From JAGPUQ01 sp036677085 (GTDB lineage: Bacteria > Pseudomonadota > Gammaproteobacteria > Pseudomonadales > Porticoccaceae), in the NCBI GenBank assembly GCA_036677085.1, contig JAKFFI010000037.1, positions 1-64,000 of the forward strand: a stretch of 64,000 bases of DNA, given 5' to 3'. The position numbers and the translations under genes are program-made. Below, one piece after another: positions 52,298-61,477 of this stretch. Under the pieces are notes generated by a model that saw nothing but the letters and a program-made list of their open reading frames with translations, did no database searches and was not told where the DNA came from. How positions within the stretch are numbered: position 1 is the first letter of the stretch; each line of letters starts with the position of its first letter.

Positions 52298-53071
52298 ATG
52301 AACACCAATTGCGACCAACTCTGGCAGGATATTCGCGACGAAGCCGCGCACGCGGCGCGTGACGAGCCCGTGCTGGCCAGCTACCTTCACCGCGCGCTAT
52401 TGAGTCACGCGACGCTCGAGTCGGCGCTGCTCTACAATTTGGCGGAACTCCTCGGCAGTTCCGTGGTATCCGCGCTGACCCTGCAACAGGTCTTCGCGCA
52501 GGCGCTGAGCGAGGCGCCCGACATCGGTGTCAACGCGCGCCGCGACATCCTCGCGTATCACGAGCGCGATCCCGCCTGCGACCGCTACCTGATGCCGCTG
52601 CTGTATTTCAAAGGGTTTCATGCCTTGCAGGTGCATCGCAGTGCCCACCACCTCTGGCAGTCCGGGCGGCGCCCGCTGGCGCTGTTTCTCCAGAACCAGT
52701 GTTCGGAGCGGTTCGGGGTCGATATTCATCCCGCGGCCCGCATCGGCGGCGGCATCATGATCGATCACGCCACCGGCGTGGTCATCGGCGAGACTGCAAG
52801 TGTGGGCGACGACGTCTCCATGCTCCATTCGGTCACCCTGGGAGGTACCGGGTGCGAGCGCGGCGACCGCCATCCCAAGGTGCGGGCCGGAGTACTGATC
52901 GCCGCCGGCGCGCAGATTCTCGGCAATATCGAGATCGGTGCGGGCGCCCGGATCGGTGCGGGTAGCCTGGTGCTCGATCCGGTCCCGCCCGGCGCCACCG
53001 TGGTGGGGGTTCCCGCCAGGATCGTGGCAGGCGGCGCGACCGAGCACCGGACCGCGCAGGGGGCGGCATAA
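52298..53071 (+). CDS. cysE: Serine O-acetyltransferase
   Basis: CysE makes O-acetylserine for cysteine synthesis. It has 257 residues. A helical N-terminal domain (WQDIRDEAAHAARDEPVLASYLHRALLSH) is followed by a left-handed hexapeptide helix, with VDIHPAARIGGGIMIDHATGVVIGETASVGDDVSMLHSVTLGGTG holding the catalytic residues. ATG 52298 is chosen over upstream in-frame starts by homology. Confidence 0.95.
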   Translation: MNTNCDQLWQDIRDEAAHAARDEPVLASYLHRALLSHATLESALLYNLAELLGSSVVSALTLQQVFAQALSEAPDIGVNARRDILAYHERDPACDRYLMPLLYFKGFHALQVHRSAHHLWQSGRRPLALFLQNQCSERFGVDIHPAARIGGGIMIDHATGVVIGETASVGDDVSMLHSVTLGGTGCERGDRHPKVRAGVLIAAGAQILGNIEIGAGARIGAGSLVLDPVPPGATVVGVPARIVAGGATEHRTAQGAA

Positions 53072-53096
53072 GGTGGAGGATGCCCGCCGGTCGCGC

Positions 53097-53468
53097 ATGC
53101 CCCAGGGTGGTCTGCTCAAGCGCCGGCTGCTCGATGCCACCCGCTATTCGCTGCAGGGTCTGCGCGCCTGCTTTCGCCACGAAGAGGCGTTTCGCACGGA
53201 GTTGTCCCTCGCGCTGGTGCTGACCCCGGCGGCCTTCTGGGTGGCGGACAATGCCCGCGACCTGGTGCTGTTGCTGGGCGTGCAGGTGCTGGTGCTGATC
53301 GTCGAGTTGCTCAATTCGGCGATTGAAGCCGCGGTCGATCTGCACGGCGCGGAGCGACGCGAGCTCGCGGGGCGCGCCAAGGACCTGGGATCGGCCGCCG
53401 TGCTGCTGAGCATGGGGCTGTGTGTGCTGGTGTGGCTGGGCATACTGTGGGAAAGATTCGGCGGGTGA
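53097..53468 (+). CDS. dgkA: Diacylglycerol kinase
   Basis: DgkA recycles diacylglycerol to phosphatidate in the inner membrane. It has 123 residues and three membrane segments. RYSLQGLRACFRHEEAFRTEL and the signature VELLNSAIEAAVDLHGAERRELAGRAKDLGSAAVLLS are conserved, including the catalytic Glu and Asp. GTG 53073 just after cysE is an alternative start. It lies 25 bases after cysE. Confidence 0.95.
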   Translation: MPQGGLLKRRLLDATRYSLQGLRACFRHEEAFRTELSLALVLTPAAFWVADNARDLVLLLGVQVLVLIVELLNSAIEAAVDLHGAERRELAGRAKDLGSAAVLLSMGLCVLVWLGILWERFGG

Positions 53469-53484
53469 GAGGAGTGATGAGGCC

Positions 53485-53961
53485 ATGAGCGAGCCGCGTT
53501 ACGACGTGTTCTTCCGGGGCGATATCGCCCCCGGTCAGCGCCTGAATGAGGTCCGTGATCGTCTGCGGCAAATGTTCCGGATCGACGACGCCCGGCTGAA
53601 CACGCTGTTTTCGGGCCGTCCGATGGCGATCCGGCGCGATCTCGGCATCGACGAAGCGGAACGCTACCGTGCCGCGCTGCGGGAAGCCGGTGCCCTGGTC
53701 GAATTGCGACCGCTAATGGTTCAGGATGTGCCCGCAGCGGGGCCGTTGGCGCACGCCACTGACGATTGGAGTCTGGCGCCGGTTGGCGCCGATGTGCTGC
53801 GACCGGACGAGCGACCCTCAGTGGTTCCCGTCAGCGTCGATATCAGCGGTCTCGAGGTCGCGCCGCCCGGTGTCGATGTGTTGCGAGAGGACGAACGCCG
53901 CCCCGTGGTTGTCCGGAACATCGATACGCAGCACCTCGGACTGCTTCCATCCACCGACTAG
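53485..53961 (+). CDS. Hypothetical protein with an internal tandem repeat
   Basis: This protein has 158 residues. Residues 5-76 (YDVFFRGDIAPGQRLNEVRDRLRQMFRIDDARLNTLFSGRPMAI and on) form a small alpha/beta module seen in many unannotated gammaproteobacterial proteins. The tail holds two copies of a 28-residue unit, LAPVGADVLRPDER at 97 and VAPPGVDVLREDER at 125, each followed by a VDI/NID motif. The protein is acidic and lacks a signal or membrane segment. Function is unknown. It follows dgkA by 16 bases. Confidence 0.75.
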   Translation: MSEPRYDVFFRGDIAPGQRLNEVRDRLRQMFRIDDARLNTLFSGRPMAIRRDLGIDEAERYRAALREAGALVELRPLMVQDVPAAGPLAHATDDWSLAPVGADVLRPDERPSVVPVSVDISGLEVAPPGVDVLREDERRPVVVRNIDTQHLGLLPSTD

Positions 53962-54012
53962 GGATGTGGCCATGGCCCGGCCAATCCGTTTGACGTGTCC
54001 GGCAGCCCGACG

Positions 54013-55410
54013 ATGAGCGCGCCGCGCCGCGAACGGGACTCGCTTGGCGAGGTCGCCATCGACGCGGCGGCGCTCTGGGGGCCACAGACCCAGCGTTCCC
54101 TGGAGCATTTCCGGATTGGCGGCCAGCGCTTTCCGCTCGCATTCATCCACGACTTCGCATTGGTAAAAAAAGCCGCCGCGCGCACCAATTGCGCGCTCGG
54201 TGTGCTCTCCGAAGCACACAGCCTGCTGATCAGCCAGGCCTGCGACGAGATTATCGCTGGGCGGCACGACGACCAGTTTCCCTTGGTGGTCTGGCAAACC
54301 GGCAGCGGCACCCAGACCAACATGAATCTCAATGAGGTAATCGCCAACCGTGCCAACGAACTGGCCGGCGGGCGGCGTGGTGAGCCGGGCCCGGTGCACC
54401 CCAACGACCACGTCAATTGTTCACAGTCGTCCAACGATGTCTTCCCCACGGTGATGCACGTCGCCGCCGCCCGTCAGCTGCGAGAGCGCCTGCTGCCCAC
54501 GCTGACCGCGCTGCGGAACGCGCTGGCGGCCAAAAGCGTGGAATTCGCCTCCCTGGTGAAGATCGGGCGCACCCATTTGATGGATGCTACGCCGGTTACG
54601 CTCGGGCAGGAATTCGGCGGCTACGCGGCGCAATTGGCTTACGCGCAGGCGAGTCTGGAGAGCGTGCTGCCGGCGCTCGGCGCGATCGCGCTCGGCGGCA
54701 GCGCCGTGGGCACCGGTCTGAATACGCCCACGGGGTGGGCGGAGGCGGTGGCCGCCGAACTGAGCCGGCTGTCGGGACTGCCGTTCACCAGCGCCGCCAA
54801 CAAATTTGCGGCCCTGGGCGGCCACGAAGCCCTGGTGGACCTGCACGGACGCCTGCGGGTGCTGGCCGCGGCGCTGTTCAAGATCGCCAGCGATATCCGT
54901 CTGCTCGGCAGCGGGCCGCGCTCCGGCCTGGGCGAGCTGCGGCTGCCCGCCAACGAGCCGGGCAGCTCCATCATGCCGGGCAAGATCAACCCCACCCAGG
55001 TCGAGGCGCTCACCATGGTGGCGGTACAGGTCATGGGCAACGATGCGGCGGTGGGTTTTGCCGGCAGTCAGGGGCACCTGGAGCTCAACGTGTTCAAGCC
55101 ATTGATCATCCATAATGTGCTGGAATCCTGTGCGCTGCTGACCGATGCCATGGACAGCTTCTGCCGCCATTGTGTAGTGGGTATCCAGGCTGAACCGGCG
55201 CAACTGGCACTCCATCTCCAGCGTTCCCTGATGCTGGTAACGGCATTGAATCCTGTTATCGGTTACGATTGCGCCGCGAAAATCGCAGGGAAGGCCTTTG
55301 CCGAAGGCATTTCGTTGCGGGAGGCGGCGTTGGCGCTGGGCTATCTGGATGCCGAGACCTTCGACCGCCTGGTCGATCCCGCGCGCATGCTGGGCCCCAC
55401 CGGCGACTGA
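54013..55410 (+). CDS. fumC: Class II fumarate hydratase
   Basis: FumC interconverts fumarate and malate in the TCA cycle without an iron-sulfur cluster, so it works under oxidative stress. It has 465 residues. Signatures are ALWGPQTQRSLEHFRIG, WQTGSGTQTNMNLNEVIANRA, HPNDHVNCSQSSNDVFPT, GRTHLMDATPVTLGQEF and the superfamily motif GSSIMPGKINPTQ. ATG 54013 matches the E. coli start; GTG 53995 is upstream in frame. Confidence 0.96.
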   Translation: MSAPRRERDSLGEVAIDAAALWGPQTQRSLEHFRIGGQRFPLAFIHDFALVKKAAARTNCALGVLSEAHSLLISQACDEIIAGRHDDQFPLVVWQTGSGTQTNMNLNEVIANRANELAGGRRGEPGPVHPNDHVNCSQSSNDVFPTVMHVAAARQLRERLLPTLTALRNALAAKSVEFASLVKIGRTHLMDATPVTLGQEFGGYAAQLAYAQASLESVLPALGAIALGGSAVGTGLNTPTGWAEAVAAELSRLSGLPFTSAANKFAALGGHEALVDLHGRLRVLAAALFKIASDIRLLGSGPRSGLGELRLPANEPGSSIMPGKINPTQVEALTMVAVQVMGNDAAVGFAGSQGHLELNVFKPLIIHNVLESCALLTDAMDSFCRHCVVGIQAEPAQLALHLQRSLMLVTALNPVIGYDCAAKIAGKAFAEGISLREAALALGYLDAETFDRLVDPARMLGPTGD

Positions 55411-55539
55411 GGTCAGTGGAGCCCGTGCGGCCACTTGCCTGAGTCGCCTTTTTCGGCAGTGACGGTCGGCAGTGATAGTCAGCCTGCGACGCGGTCGCCA
55501 TGGCCGCTTCCCCAAAGGATAGAGACGAGCATCGAAATA

Positions 55540-56376
55540 ATGCCTGATACCCTTGCCGCGTCGGATAACTCTGCTCCAGCGGCCGCCATTCGCCTCGACA
55601 ACGTCACCCTCGCGCGCGGTGATCGCGCGGTATTGACCGGTTTCTCGCTCGCGATTCCGGCGGGCAAGGTGACTGCCGTGATGGGTCCGAGCGGTTGCGG
55701 CAAGACCACGGTGCTCAAGCTCATCACCGGGCAGTTGCGGCCCGACAAGGGGCAGGTGTGGGTCGGCGATATCGAAGTCAACACGCTGCGTGGCGCTGAT
55801 CTCAATGCGCTGCGCCGCGATATCGGTGTGTTGTTGCAAAATGGCGCACTCTTTACCGATCTCACCTGTTTCGACAACGTCGCGCTGCCGTTGCGTGAAC
55901 ACACCAAACTCCCTGAACCCCTGATCCGGCGCCTGGTACTGCTCAAATTGCAGACGGTCGGATTGCGCGGTGCCGCTGCCCTGTATCCGCGTGAACTGTC
56001 CGGCGGCATGAACCGCCGGGTGGCGATGGCCCGCGCGATGGCACTGGATCCGGCCATCATGCTCTATGACGAGCCGTTCGCCGGTCTCGATCCCATTTCT
56101 CTGGGGGCTTCCGTGCGCTTGATCCGCGAGATCAACGGGGCGCTCGGGATTACCAGCGTGGTCATCACCCATGATGTCGCGGAGGTGCAGAAATTTGCCG
56201 ACTGTTGCTGCATTATCGCCGAGGGTCGGGTGGTGGCGTCAGGTACCCCGGACCAGCTGCGGGACAGCGATCAGGAGGTGGTGCGCCAATTCATGCGGGG
56301 CCTTCCTGACGGTCCGGTGCCCTTTCATTTTCCGGCGCGTCCGCTCGCCGATGAGTTGCTTGCAGAGAGAGCCTGA
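55540..56376 (+). CDS. mlaF: Phospholipid transport ATPase MlaF
   Basis: MlaF powers the MlaFEDB complex that moves phospholipids between the inner membrane and MlaC. It has 278 residues. Walker A is GPSGCGKTT, the signature is LSGGMNRRVAMARAMA, Walker B is IMLYDEPFAGLDP, and the switch His is in VVITHDVAEV. The ABC-signature variant SGGM is usual for MlaF. It is first of mlaFEDCB-mlaA. Confidence 0.95.
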   Translation: MPDTLAASDNSAPAAAIRLDNVTLARGDRAVLTGFSLAIPAGKVTAVMGPSGCGKTTVLKLITGQLRPDKGQVWVGDIEVNTLRGADLNALRRDIGVLLQNGALFTDLTCFDNVALPLREHTKLPEPLIRRLVLLKLQTVGLRGAAALYPRELSGGMNRRVAMARAMALDPAIMLYDEPFAGLDPISLGASVRLIREINGALGITSVVITHDVAEVQKFADCCCIIAEGRVVASGTPDQLRDSDQEVVRQFMRGLPDGPVPFHFPARPLADELLAERA

Positions 56377-56381
56377 CCGTG

Positions 56382-57152
56382 ATGACGCCCTCCAGCCTTG
56401 GCGGCCGGCTGCTGGCCGAGCCGATACGCGAATTCGGTCGTGCCGGGATTTTTCTGGTTACGGCGTTTGCGCGGATGCGCTTCGGTCCCCTCCAGCTCGG
56501 CGAAATCCTGCGTCAGGTGTATTTCGTCGGTGCGCGCTCGCTGGTGATCATCGTGATCTGCGGATTCTTCGTCGGTCTGGTATTGACCCTGCAAACCCAC
56601 GACACCCTGACCCGGTTTGGCGCCGGGGATTCGGTCAGCACGGTCCTGGCGCTCTCGCTGTTTCGCGAACTGGCGCCGGTGTTGACGGCCATCCTGTTCG
56701 CCGGCCGCGCGGGCACTTCGATCACTGCCGAAATCGGCCTGATGAAAGCCACCGAGCAGCTTGATGCGCTGGATTTGATGGCCATTGATCCGATGGAGCG
56801 CATCGTCCAGCCCCGGTTGCTGGCCGGGGTGCTGGCGGTGCCGGCTTTGGTGATGGTGTTCAACGTCACCGCGCTGCTCGGTGGGGTATTTTTCTCGGTT
56901 TACATGATGGGCAGCGATCCGATCACCTTCTGGAGCAAGATGCAGGCATCGGTCGAACTGGGCAAGGATTTCGTGGGTGGCTTGCTGAAAAGCGCGGTGT
57001 TCGGCTTTCTGGTCAGCTGGCTCGCGGTATATTTCGGCTGGAGCGCCAAGCCCACCAGCGAAGGCGTGGCGCTGGCCACCACCCAGACCGTGATCACCAG
57101 CGCCATCGCGGTGCTGCTGATGGATTTTGTTCTCACTGCTTTCATGCTCTAG
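56382..57152 (+). CDS. mlaE: Phospholipid transport permease MlaE
   Basis: MlaE is the membrane subunit of the Mla ABC transporter. It has 256 residues and five to six hydrophobic segments. RSLVIIVICGFFVGLVLTLQ, LFRELAPVLTAILFAGRAGTSITAEIGLMKATEQLDALDLMAIDP and the C-terminal VITSAIAVLLMDFVLTAF are conserved. GTG 56379 is a possible start three bases earlier. It starts almost directly after mlaF. Confidence 0.95.
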   Translation: MTPSSLGGRLLAEPIREFGRAGIFLVTAFARMRFGPLQLGEILRQVYFVGARSLVIIVICGFFVGLVLTLQTHDTLTRFGAGDSVSTVLALSLFRELAPVLTAILFAGRAGTSITAEIGLMKATEQLDALDLMAIDPMERIVQPRLLAGVLAVPALVMVFNVTALLGGVFFSVYMMGSDPITFWSKMQASVELGKDFVGGLLKSAVFGFLVSWLAVYFGWSAKPTSEGVALATTQTVITSAIAVLLMDFVLTAFML

Positions 57153-57167
57153 CGTTGGAATCCTGTC

Positions 57168-57635
57168 ATGACATCTTCCCATCAGATCGAATTCACCGCC
57201 GGGCTGTTTCTACTGCTCGGTATTGCCGCGCTGGTCTTCCTGGCTCTGCACGCGACCGATGGCGGTGCCCTGAAAGACGGCGGCTATCGGGTAGTGGCCG
57301 AATTCAGTAACGTCGGCGGGCTTAAAGCCCGCGCCAATGTGAGTCTCGGCGGCGTTCGCGTGGGGTCCGTGGAGAGCATCGATCTGGATCCCGAAACATT
57401 TTCGGCGCGCGTCGTGATGGTCATCGGTGACCATTATCGCAATTTGCCGGAAGATACCTCGGCCTCGATTTTGACCAGCGGCATCCTGGGCGATCAATAC
57501 ATCGGCCTCGAACCTGGCGGCGCGCCGGACATGCTGAAGGATGGCGATAAGATCATGATTACCCAGTCGGCGCTGGTGCTGGAGCAGCTGATCAGTCGCT
57601 TCCTGTTCAATAGTGGTGGAGAGCAAAAGAAATGA
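57168..57635 (+). CDS. mlaD: Phospholipid transport substrate-binding protein MlaD
   Basis: MlaD is a single-pass MCE protein that forms a hexameric ring on MlaE. It has 155 residues. The membrane anchor is FTAGLFLLLGIAALVFLALHA, the MCE domain is YRVVAEFSNVGGLKARANVSLGGVRVGSVESIDLD, and ILTSGILGDQYIGLEPGG is conserved. It overlaps mlaC by four bases (ATGA). Confidence 0.95.
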   Translation: MTSSHQIEFTAGLFLLLGIAALVFLALHATDGGALKDGGYRVVAEFSNVGGLKARANVSLGGVRVGSVESIDLDPETFSARVVMVIGDHYRNLPEDTSASILTSGILGDQYIGLEPGGAPDMLKDGDKIMITQSALVLEQLISRFLFNSGGEQKK

Positions 57636-58255
57636 AGTATTTCCTGGGATTGGTGCTGGGGGTGTTCCTGGCAGGCGCGGCAGTCGCGAGTGAGGAGCCC
57701 GCCGCAATTGTGCGCGCGACCAGTGACCGCCTGTTCGAGCTGATCGACACCAATCGATCCGCCTACCAGGCGGATCCGGCGCCGCTGCAACAGGAAGTGC
57801 GGAAAAATCTGCTGCCCAAGATCGATTCGCTCTACTCCGCCCGTCTGGTGCTCGGCCAGCACGGGCGTGGCCTGCCCGCCGAGAAAGTTGCCGCCTTCTC
57901 CGATGCGCTCAGCGACCTGCTGGTGCGTCGCTATGCCGAAGGTCTGCTGAAGTTCAAGAGCCGGGATCAGGTGGAAATTCTACCCGAGCAGGCCGGAAAT
58001 ACGGATCGCATGACCCGGGTCCGCACCAGGGTGCGTCTCGACTCCGGTTCCGATGCGGCGGTGGATTATGTATTTCGCAAGCGGGACGACCGCTGGTGGG
58101 TGTTCGATGTGATCATCGAAGGCATTTCCTATGTGGCGACGTTCCGCAACCAGATTGGCGAGGAAATTCGCCGGGATGGCTTCGATCGCGTATTGAGCCG
58201 GCTGCAGTCCGGAGAATTGCAGATAGAGGTCAAAGCCGATGACAAGCCGGCCTGA
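57632..58255 (+). CDS. mlaC: Periplasmic phospholipid-binding protein MlaC
   Basis: MlaC carries phospholipid across the periplasm between MlaA and MlaFEDB. It has 207 residues and a signal peptide (MKYFLGLVLGVFLAGAAVA). The Tol-Tol-Ttg2-like fold shows in VRKNLLPKIDSLYSARLVLGQH and DDRWWVFDVIIEGISYVATFRNQIGEEI. Its start overlaps mlaD and its end overlaps mlaB by 17 bases. Confidence 0.93.
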   Translation: MKYFLGLVLGVFLAGAAVASEEPAAIVRATSDRLFELIDTNRSAYQADPAPLQQEVRKNLLPKIDSLYSARLVLGQHGRGLPAEKVAAFSDALSDLLVRRYAEGLLKFKSRDQVEILPEQAGNTDRMTRVRTRVRLDSGSDAAVDYVFRKRDDRWWVFDVIIEGISYVATFRNQIGEEIRRDGFDRVLSRLQSGELQIEVKADDKPA

Positions 58256-58553
58256 GAGTCGCGAAGGGCGTTTGCAGCTCAGCGGCGACCTGACCGCGCG
58301 GGATGTTCCCGCGATCTATGCGCGGAGTCTGGCGTGGCGGGTCGCGGGCGCATTGCCGGCCGCAGTCGACCTCGCGGCGGTCACGCGCGCGGATTCCAGC
58401 GCCCTGGCACTGCTGCTGGAGTGGCAAGCCTGGGCGCACAGTCGTGGCGCGGAAATTGAGTTCGCGGACCCGCCCCAGGCGCTGCGTACATTTGCCAGTC
58501 TGAGCGAAGTCAGCAGTCTCCTCGGTTGGCCCGAGGAACCCCTGTCGAACTGA
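58239..58553 (+). CDS. mlaB: STAS-domain protein MlaB
   Basis: MlaB binds MlaF and is needed for stability of the transporter. It has 104 residues, a single STAS domain: GRLQLSGDLTARDVPAIYARS, then DLAAVTRADSSALALLLEWQAWA, with the Ser and helix typical of the fold. The 17-base overlap with mlaC suggests coupled translation. Confidence 0.88.
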   Translation: MTSRPESREGRLQLSGDLTARDVPAIYARSLAWRVAGALPAAVDLAAVTRADSSALALLLEWQAWAHSRGAEIEFADPPQALRTFASLSEVSSLLGWPEEPLSN

Positions 58554-58563
58554 GGAGATCGGG

Positions 58564-59310
58564 ATGAAATCCGTGCCACGCCTGCTGCCCGCGATAGCCG
58601 TGTCGCTGGCCGCGTTGCTGCTGGCGGCCTGTGCCGGGATCAAGGCCGCGCCGCCGGAAGCGCGTGCGCCCCGCGATCCCTGGGAGCCCTATAACCGCGC
58701 GATGTACGGTTTCAATCGCGGGCTGGACCGCGCTGTCCTGCGGCCGGTCGCGCGCGGCTACGATTGGCTGGCACCCGCGCCGGTGCAGCGCGGTATCGGC
58801 AATGCGTTCACCAATCTGCATTATCCGGTGGTCGTGCTCAACCTGGCGCTGCAGGGGCGTCCCAAGGACAGCGGCCTCGCGCTGGGGCGGTTCGTCGTCA
58901 ACACCACGGCGGGTGTCGCCGGAATCTTCGACGTTGCTACCCGGCTCGATATGCCGGCTTTTCGGGAAGACTTTGGCCAGACGCTGGCGGTTTGGGGTTG
59001 GCGCGACAGCCGTTACTTCATGCTCCCGCTGCTCGGGCCTTCCACGCTGCGGGACGGGCCCGCGCGCGGTGTGGACTGGATGACGGACATTGCCAACAAC
59101 TGGGTGGTGGATCAGGCAGGCTATGCGCCCATGGTGGTCCAGGTGGTGGATACCCGCGCTGGTTTTCTGGATCAGGAGCACGCGCTGGAAGAGGCTTACG
59201 ACGAATATGTGTTCGTCCGCGATGCCTGGATGCAGAACCGGGATTTCCTGATCAGCAACGGCGAGACCGTCGTGCCCGACTACGACAGCTTTATCGACGA
59301 AGAGCAGTGA
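58564..59310 (+). CDS. mlaA: Outer-membrane lipoprotein MlaA (VacJ)
   Basis: MlaA takes mislocalised phospholipid from the outer leaflet of the outer membrane. It has 248 residues with a lipoprotein signal ending LLAAC. RDPWEPYNRAMYGFNRGLDRAVLRPVARGYDWLAP, FVVNTTAGVAGIFDVAT, FGQTLAVWGWRDSRYFMLPLLGPSTLRDGPARGVD are conserved VacJ segments. In E. coli mlaA is elsewhere; here it closes the mla operon, ten bases after mlaB. It is convergent with rep, six bases apart. Confidence 0.95.
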   Translation: MKSVPRLLPAIAVSLAALLLAACAGIKAAPPEARAPRDPWEPYNRAMYGFNRGLDRAVLRPVARGYDWLAPAPVQRGIGNAFTNLHYPVVVLNLALQGRPKDSGLALGRFVVNTTAGVAGIFDVATRLDMPAFREDFGQTLAVWGWRDSRYFMLPLLGPSTLRDGPARGVDWMTDIANNWVVDQAGYAPMVVQVVDTRAGFLDQEHALEEAYDEYVFVRDAWMQNRDFLISNGETVVPDYDSFIDEEQ

Positions 59311-59316
59311 TCGGGG

Positions 59317-61323
59317 TCACTCCAGCAGCGCCTTGAGGGCCGCCAGACTCGCGTTTCCCTGCTGCCGCTTCCGCTCCGGCGGCAAGGGGTCGCCAAAGCC
59401 CTCGCGTTCCAGCTCGGTATCCGGCAGTTCGTCGAGAAACCGGCTCGGAGTGGTTTCCAGAGTTTCGCCAAACTGACGGCGACGCCCCGCCAGGGTCAGC
59501 GTGAGGGATTCGCGGGCGCGCGTGATGCCGACATAGGCAAGGCGCCGTTCCTCCGCAACGTCGCCGGAATCGATACTGTTGCGATGGGGGAGCAGCCCTT
59601 CTTCCAGGCCGATCAGGAACACATGAGGAAATTCCAGCCCCTTGGCGGCATGTAACGTCATCAATTGAACCCGATCATCGTCGCCTTCCCCATCCTGGCG
59701 GTCCAGCAAGTCCAGTAACAGCAGCCGCCCGATCGCCGCCGCGACATCTTCTTCCCCTTCTTCCTCCACCTGTTTCGCCAGGGTTGTCGTGATCTGCTGC
59801 AACAGCAATTCCACGTTGCGCAGACGTGCTTCGGCCACCGGAGCGCTGCTGGCGTTCTGGGCCAACCAACCAGCGTAGTCCATGTCCTCGATCATTTCCC
59901 GGATCACCTTGATGCCGCTGTGCTCCGTGCAGGCGCGGGCGAGACCGTCGTACCAGTGGCGGAAGCGGCGCAGGTGCTCGAGACCCGCGCCATCCAGCGC
60001 CTCGGCCAACCCCAGTTCGCCGCACGCGGCGTGGAGCGAGATGCCCCGGCCGGTGGCGTAGTGGCCGAGTTTCTCCAGGGTGGTGGGGCCGATCTGGCGG
60101 CGCGGCGTGTTGATGATGCGCAGGAAGGCGGTGTCGTCGTCGGGATTGACCAGCAGGCGGAGATAGGCGAGCAGATCGCGGATCTCGGTGCGGGCATAGA
60201 ACGAGGTGCCGCCGCTCAACTGATAGGGCAGGCTCAGCAAACGCAGCTTCATTTCCACAGCGCGCGCCTGGTGATTGCTCCGGTACAGCACCGCGAAAGC
60301 GCCCAGGGGGCAGCCGCTTCGGGCTCGCAACTGGAGAATTTCGTTGACGACCCGTTCTGCCTCGGCGTCCTCGCTGTCGCAGCGGATGACGCGAATCGGC
60401 TCGCCGTGACCGCGGTCGCACCACAGGGTTTTCGCGAACAGGTGCTCGTTGTTGGCGATCAGGGTGTTGGCGGTCTTGAGGATGCGCGCCGTGGAGCGGT
60501 AGTTCTGCTCCAGTTTGATGACTTCGAGGTTCGAAAAATCCTCCTGCAACTGCGCCAGGTTTTCCGGACGCGCGCCGCGCCAGGCATAGATGGATTGATC
60601 GTCGTCGCCGACCACGGTCAGTTGATGATGGTCGGCGACCAGCAGGCGGATCAGCTCGTACTGGGCGCGATTGGTATCCTGGTATTCGTCCACCAGCAGG
60701 TGGCGGATACGGCGCCGCCAGTGGTCGAGGCGTTCGGGATGTGCATGGAACAGGTGGATCGGCCGCGCGATGAGATCGTCGAAATCCACCGCGTTGTAGG
60801 CGGCGAGGGCGCGCTGATAAGCGGCGTAAATGAGCGCCAGACGCAGCTCGTCGGCATCGCTCGCGGTGGACTGCGCTTGCTCCGGGGTCTGCAAGTGGCT
60901 TTTCCAGTGCGAGATGCGCTGCGCGGCCTGATCGAGCGGCGCCGCGTCGTCGACGATCTGCAACTGCTGAAGCAGGTTACGGCTGTCGTCGGCGTCGAAC
61001 AGGCTGAAGCCCTGGCGCAGCCCGAGCAGCGCGAGCTCCCGGCGCAGGATACTGAGTCCCAGGTGATGAAAGGTGGATATGGTCAGGCCCTTGCCGGCGC
61101 GCCCCGATAATTGCGCGGCGACGCGCTGCTTCATCTCGCGCGCCGCCTTGTTGGTGAAGGTCACCGCCGCAATATGGCGCGCGGCGACCGTCCCCGACTC
61201 GATCAGATGGGCGATGCGATGGGTGATCACGCTGGTCTTGCCGCTCCCGGCGCCGGCCAGCACCAGCAAGGGTCCGCCTCTGTGTCGCACCGCGCGCGCC
61301 TGTTCGGGATTGAGTCGCTGCAC
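59317..61323 (-). CDS. rep: ATP-dependent DNA helicase Rep
   Basis: Rep is a 3'-5' superfamily 1 helicase that clears proteins ahead of replication forks. It has 668 residues from the GTG at 61323, where VQRLNPEQARAVRHRGGPLLVLAGAGSGKT matches the E. coli N-terminus (MRLNPGQQQAV). Motif II is VDEYQDTNRAQYEL, motif III VVGDDDQSIYAWRGA, motif IV LEQNYRST, and motif V/VI QLMTLHAAKGLEFPHVFL and RLAYVGITRARESL. The long upstream ORF is not conserved. TACAAT at 61357-61352 on the minus strand may be its -10. Confidence 0.93.
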   Translation of the reverse strand: MQRLNPEQARAVRHRGGPLLVLAGAGSGKTSVITHRIAHLIESGTVAARHIAAVTFTNKAAREMKQRVAAQLSGRAGKGLTISTFHHLGLSILRRELALLGLRQGFSLFDADDSRNLLQQLQIVDDAAPLDQAAQRISHWKSHLQTPEQAQSTASDADELRLALIYAAYQRALAAYNAVDFDDLIARPIHLFHAHPERLDHWRRRIRHLLVDEYQDTNRAQYELIRLLVADHHQLTVVGDDDQSIYAWRGARPENLAQLQEDFSNLEVIKLEQNYRSTARILKTANTLIANNEHLFAKTLWCDRGHGEPIRVIRCDSEDAEAERVVNEILQLRARSGCPLGAFAVLYRSNHQARAVEMKLRLLSLPYQLSGGTSFYARTEIRDLLAYLRLLVNPDDDTAFLRIINTPRRQIGPTTLEKLGHYATGRGISLHAACGELGLAEALDGAGLEHLRRFRHWYDGLARACTEHSGIKVIREMIEDMDYAGWLAQNASSAPVAEARLRNVELLLQQITTTLAKQVEEEGEEDVAAAIGRLLLLDLLDRQDGEGDDDRVQLMTLHAAKGLEFPHVFLIGLEEGLLPHRNSIDSGDVAEERRLAYVGITRARESLTLTLAGRRRQFGETLETTPSRFLDELPDTELEREGFGDPLPPERKRQQGNASLAALKALLE

Positions 61324-61477
61324 CTGGGTCGCACGGCCAAAACGGGGCGCGATTGTAGCAGCGCGCCCGAGCGGCGTTGGACTCTCGCGGCCAACTGTCG
61401 CGGCCAGTAAAGGCCGGATGAGCGGACCCGGCAAAATCCCTACAATGCCGGCACCCACGCGACAGGAGCCATTGGCT

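Noticed and set aside
55453..55475. Two direct copies of TCGGCAGTGA upstream of mlaF.
   Set aside because: Two short copies without symmetry or known factor; plausible by chance.
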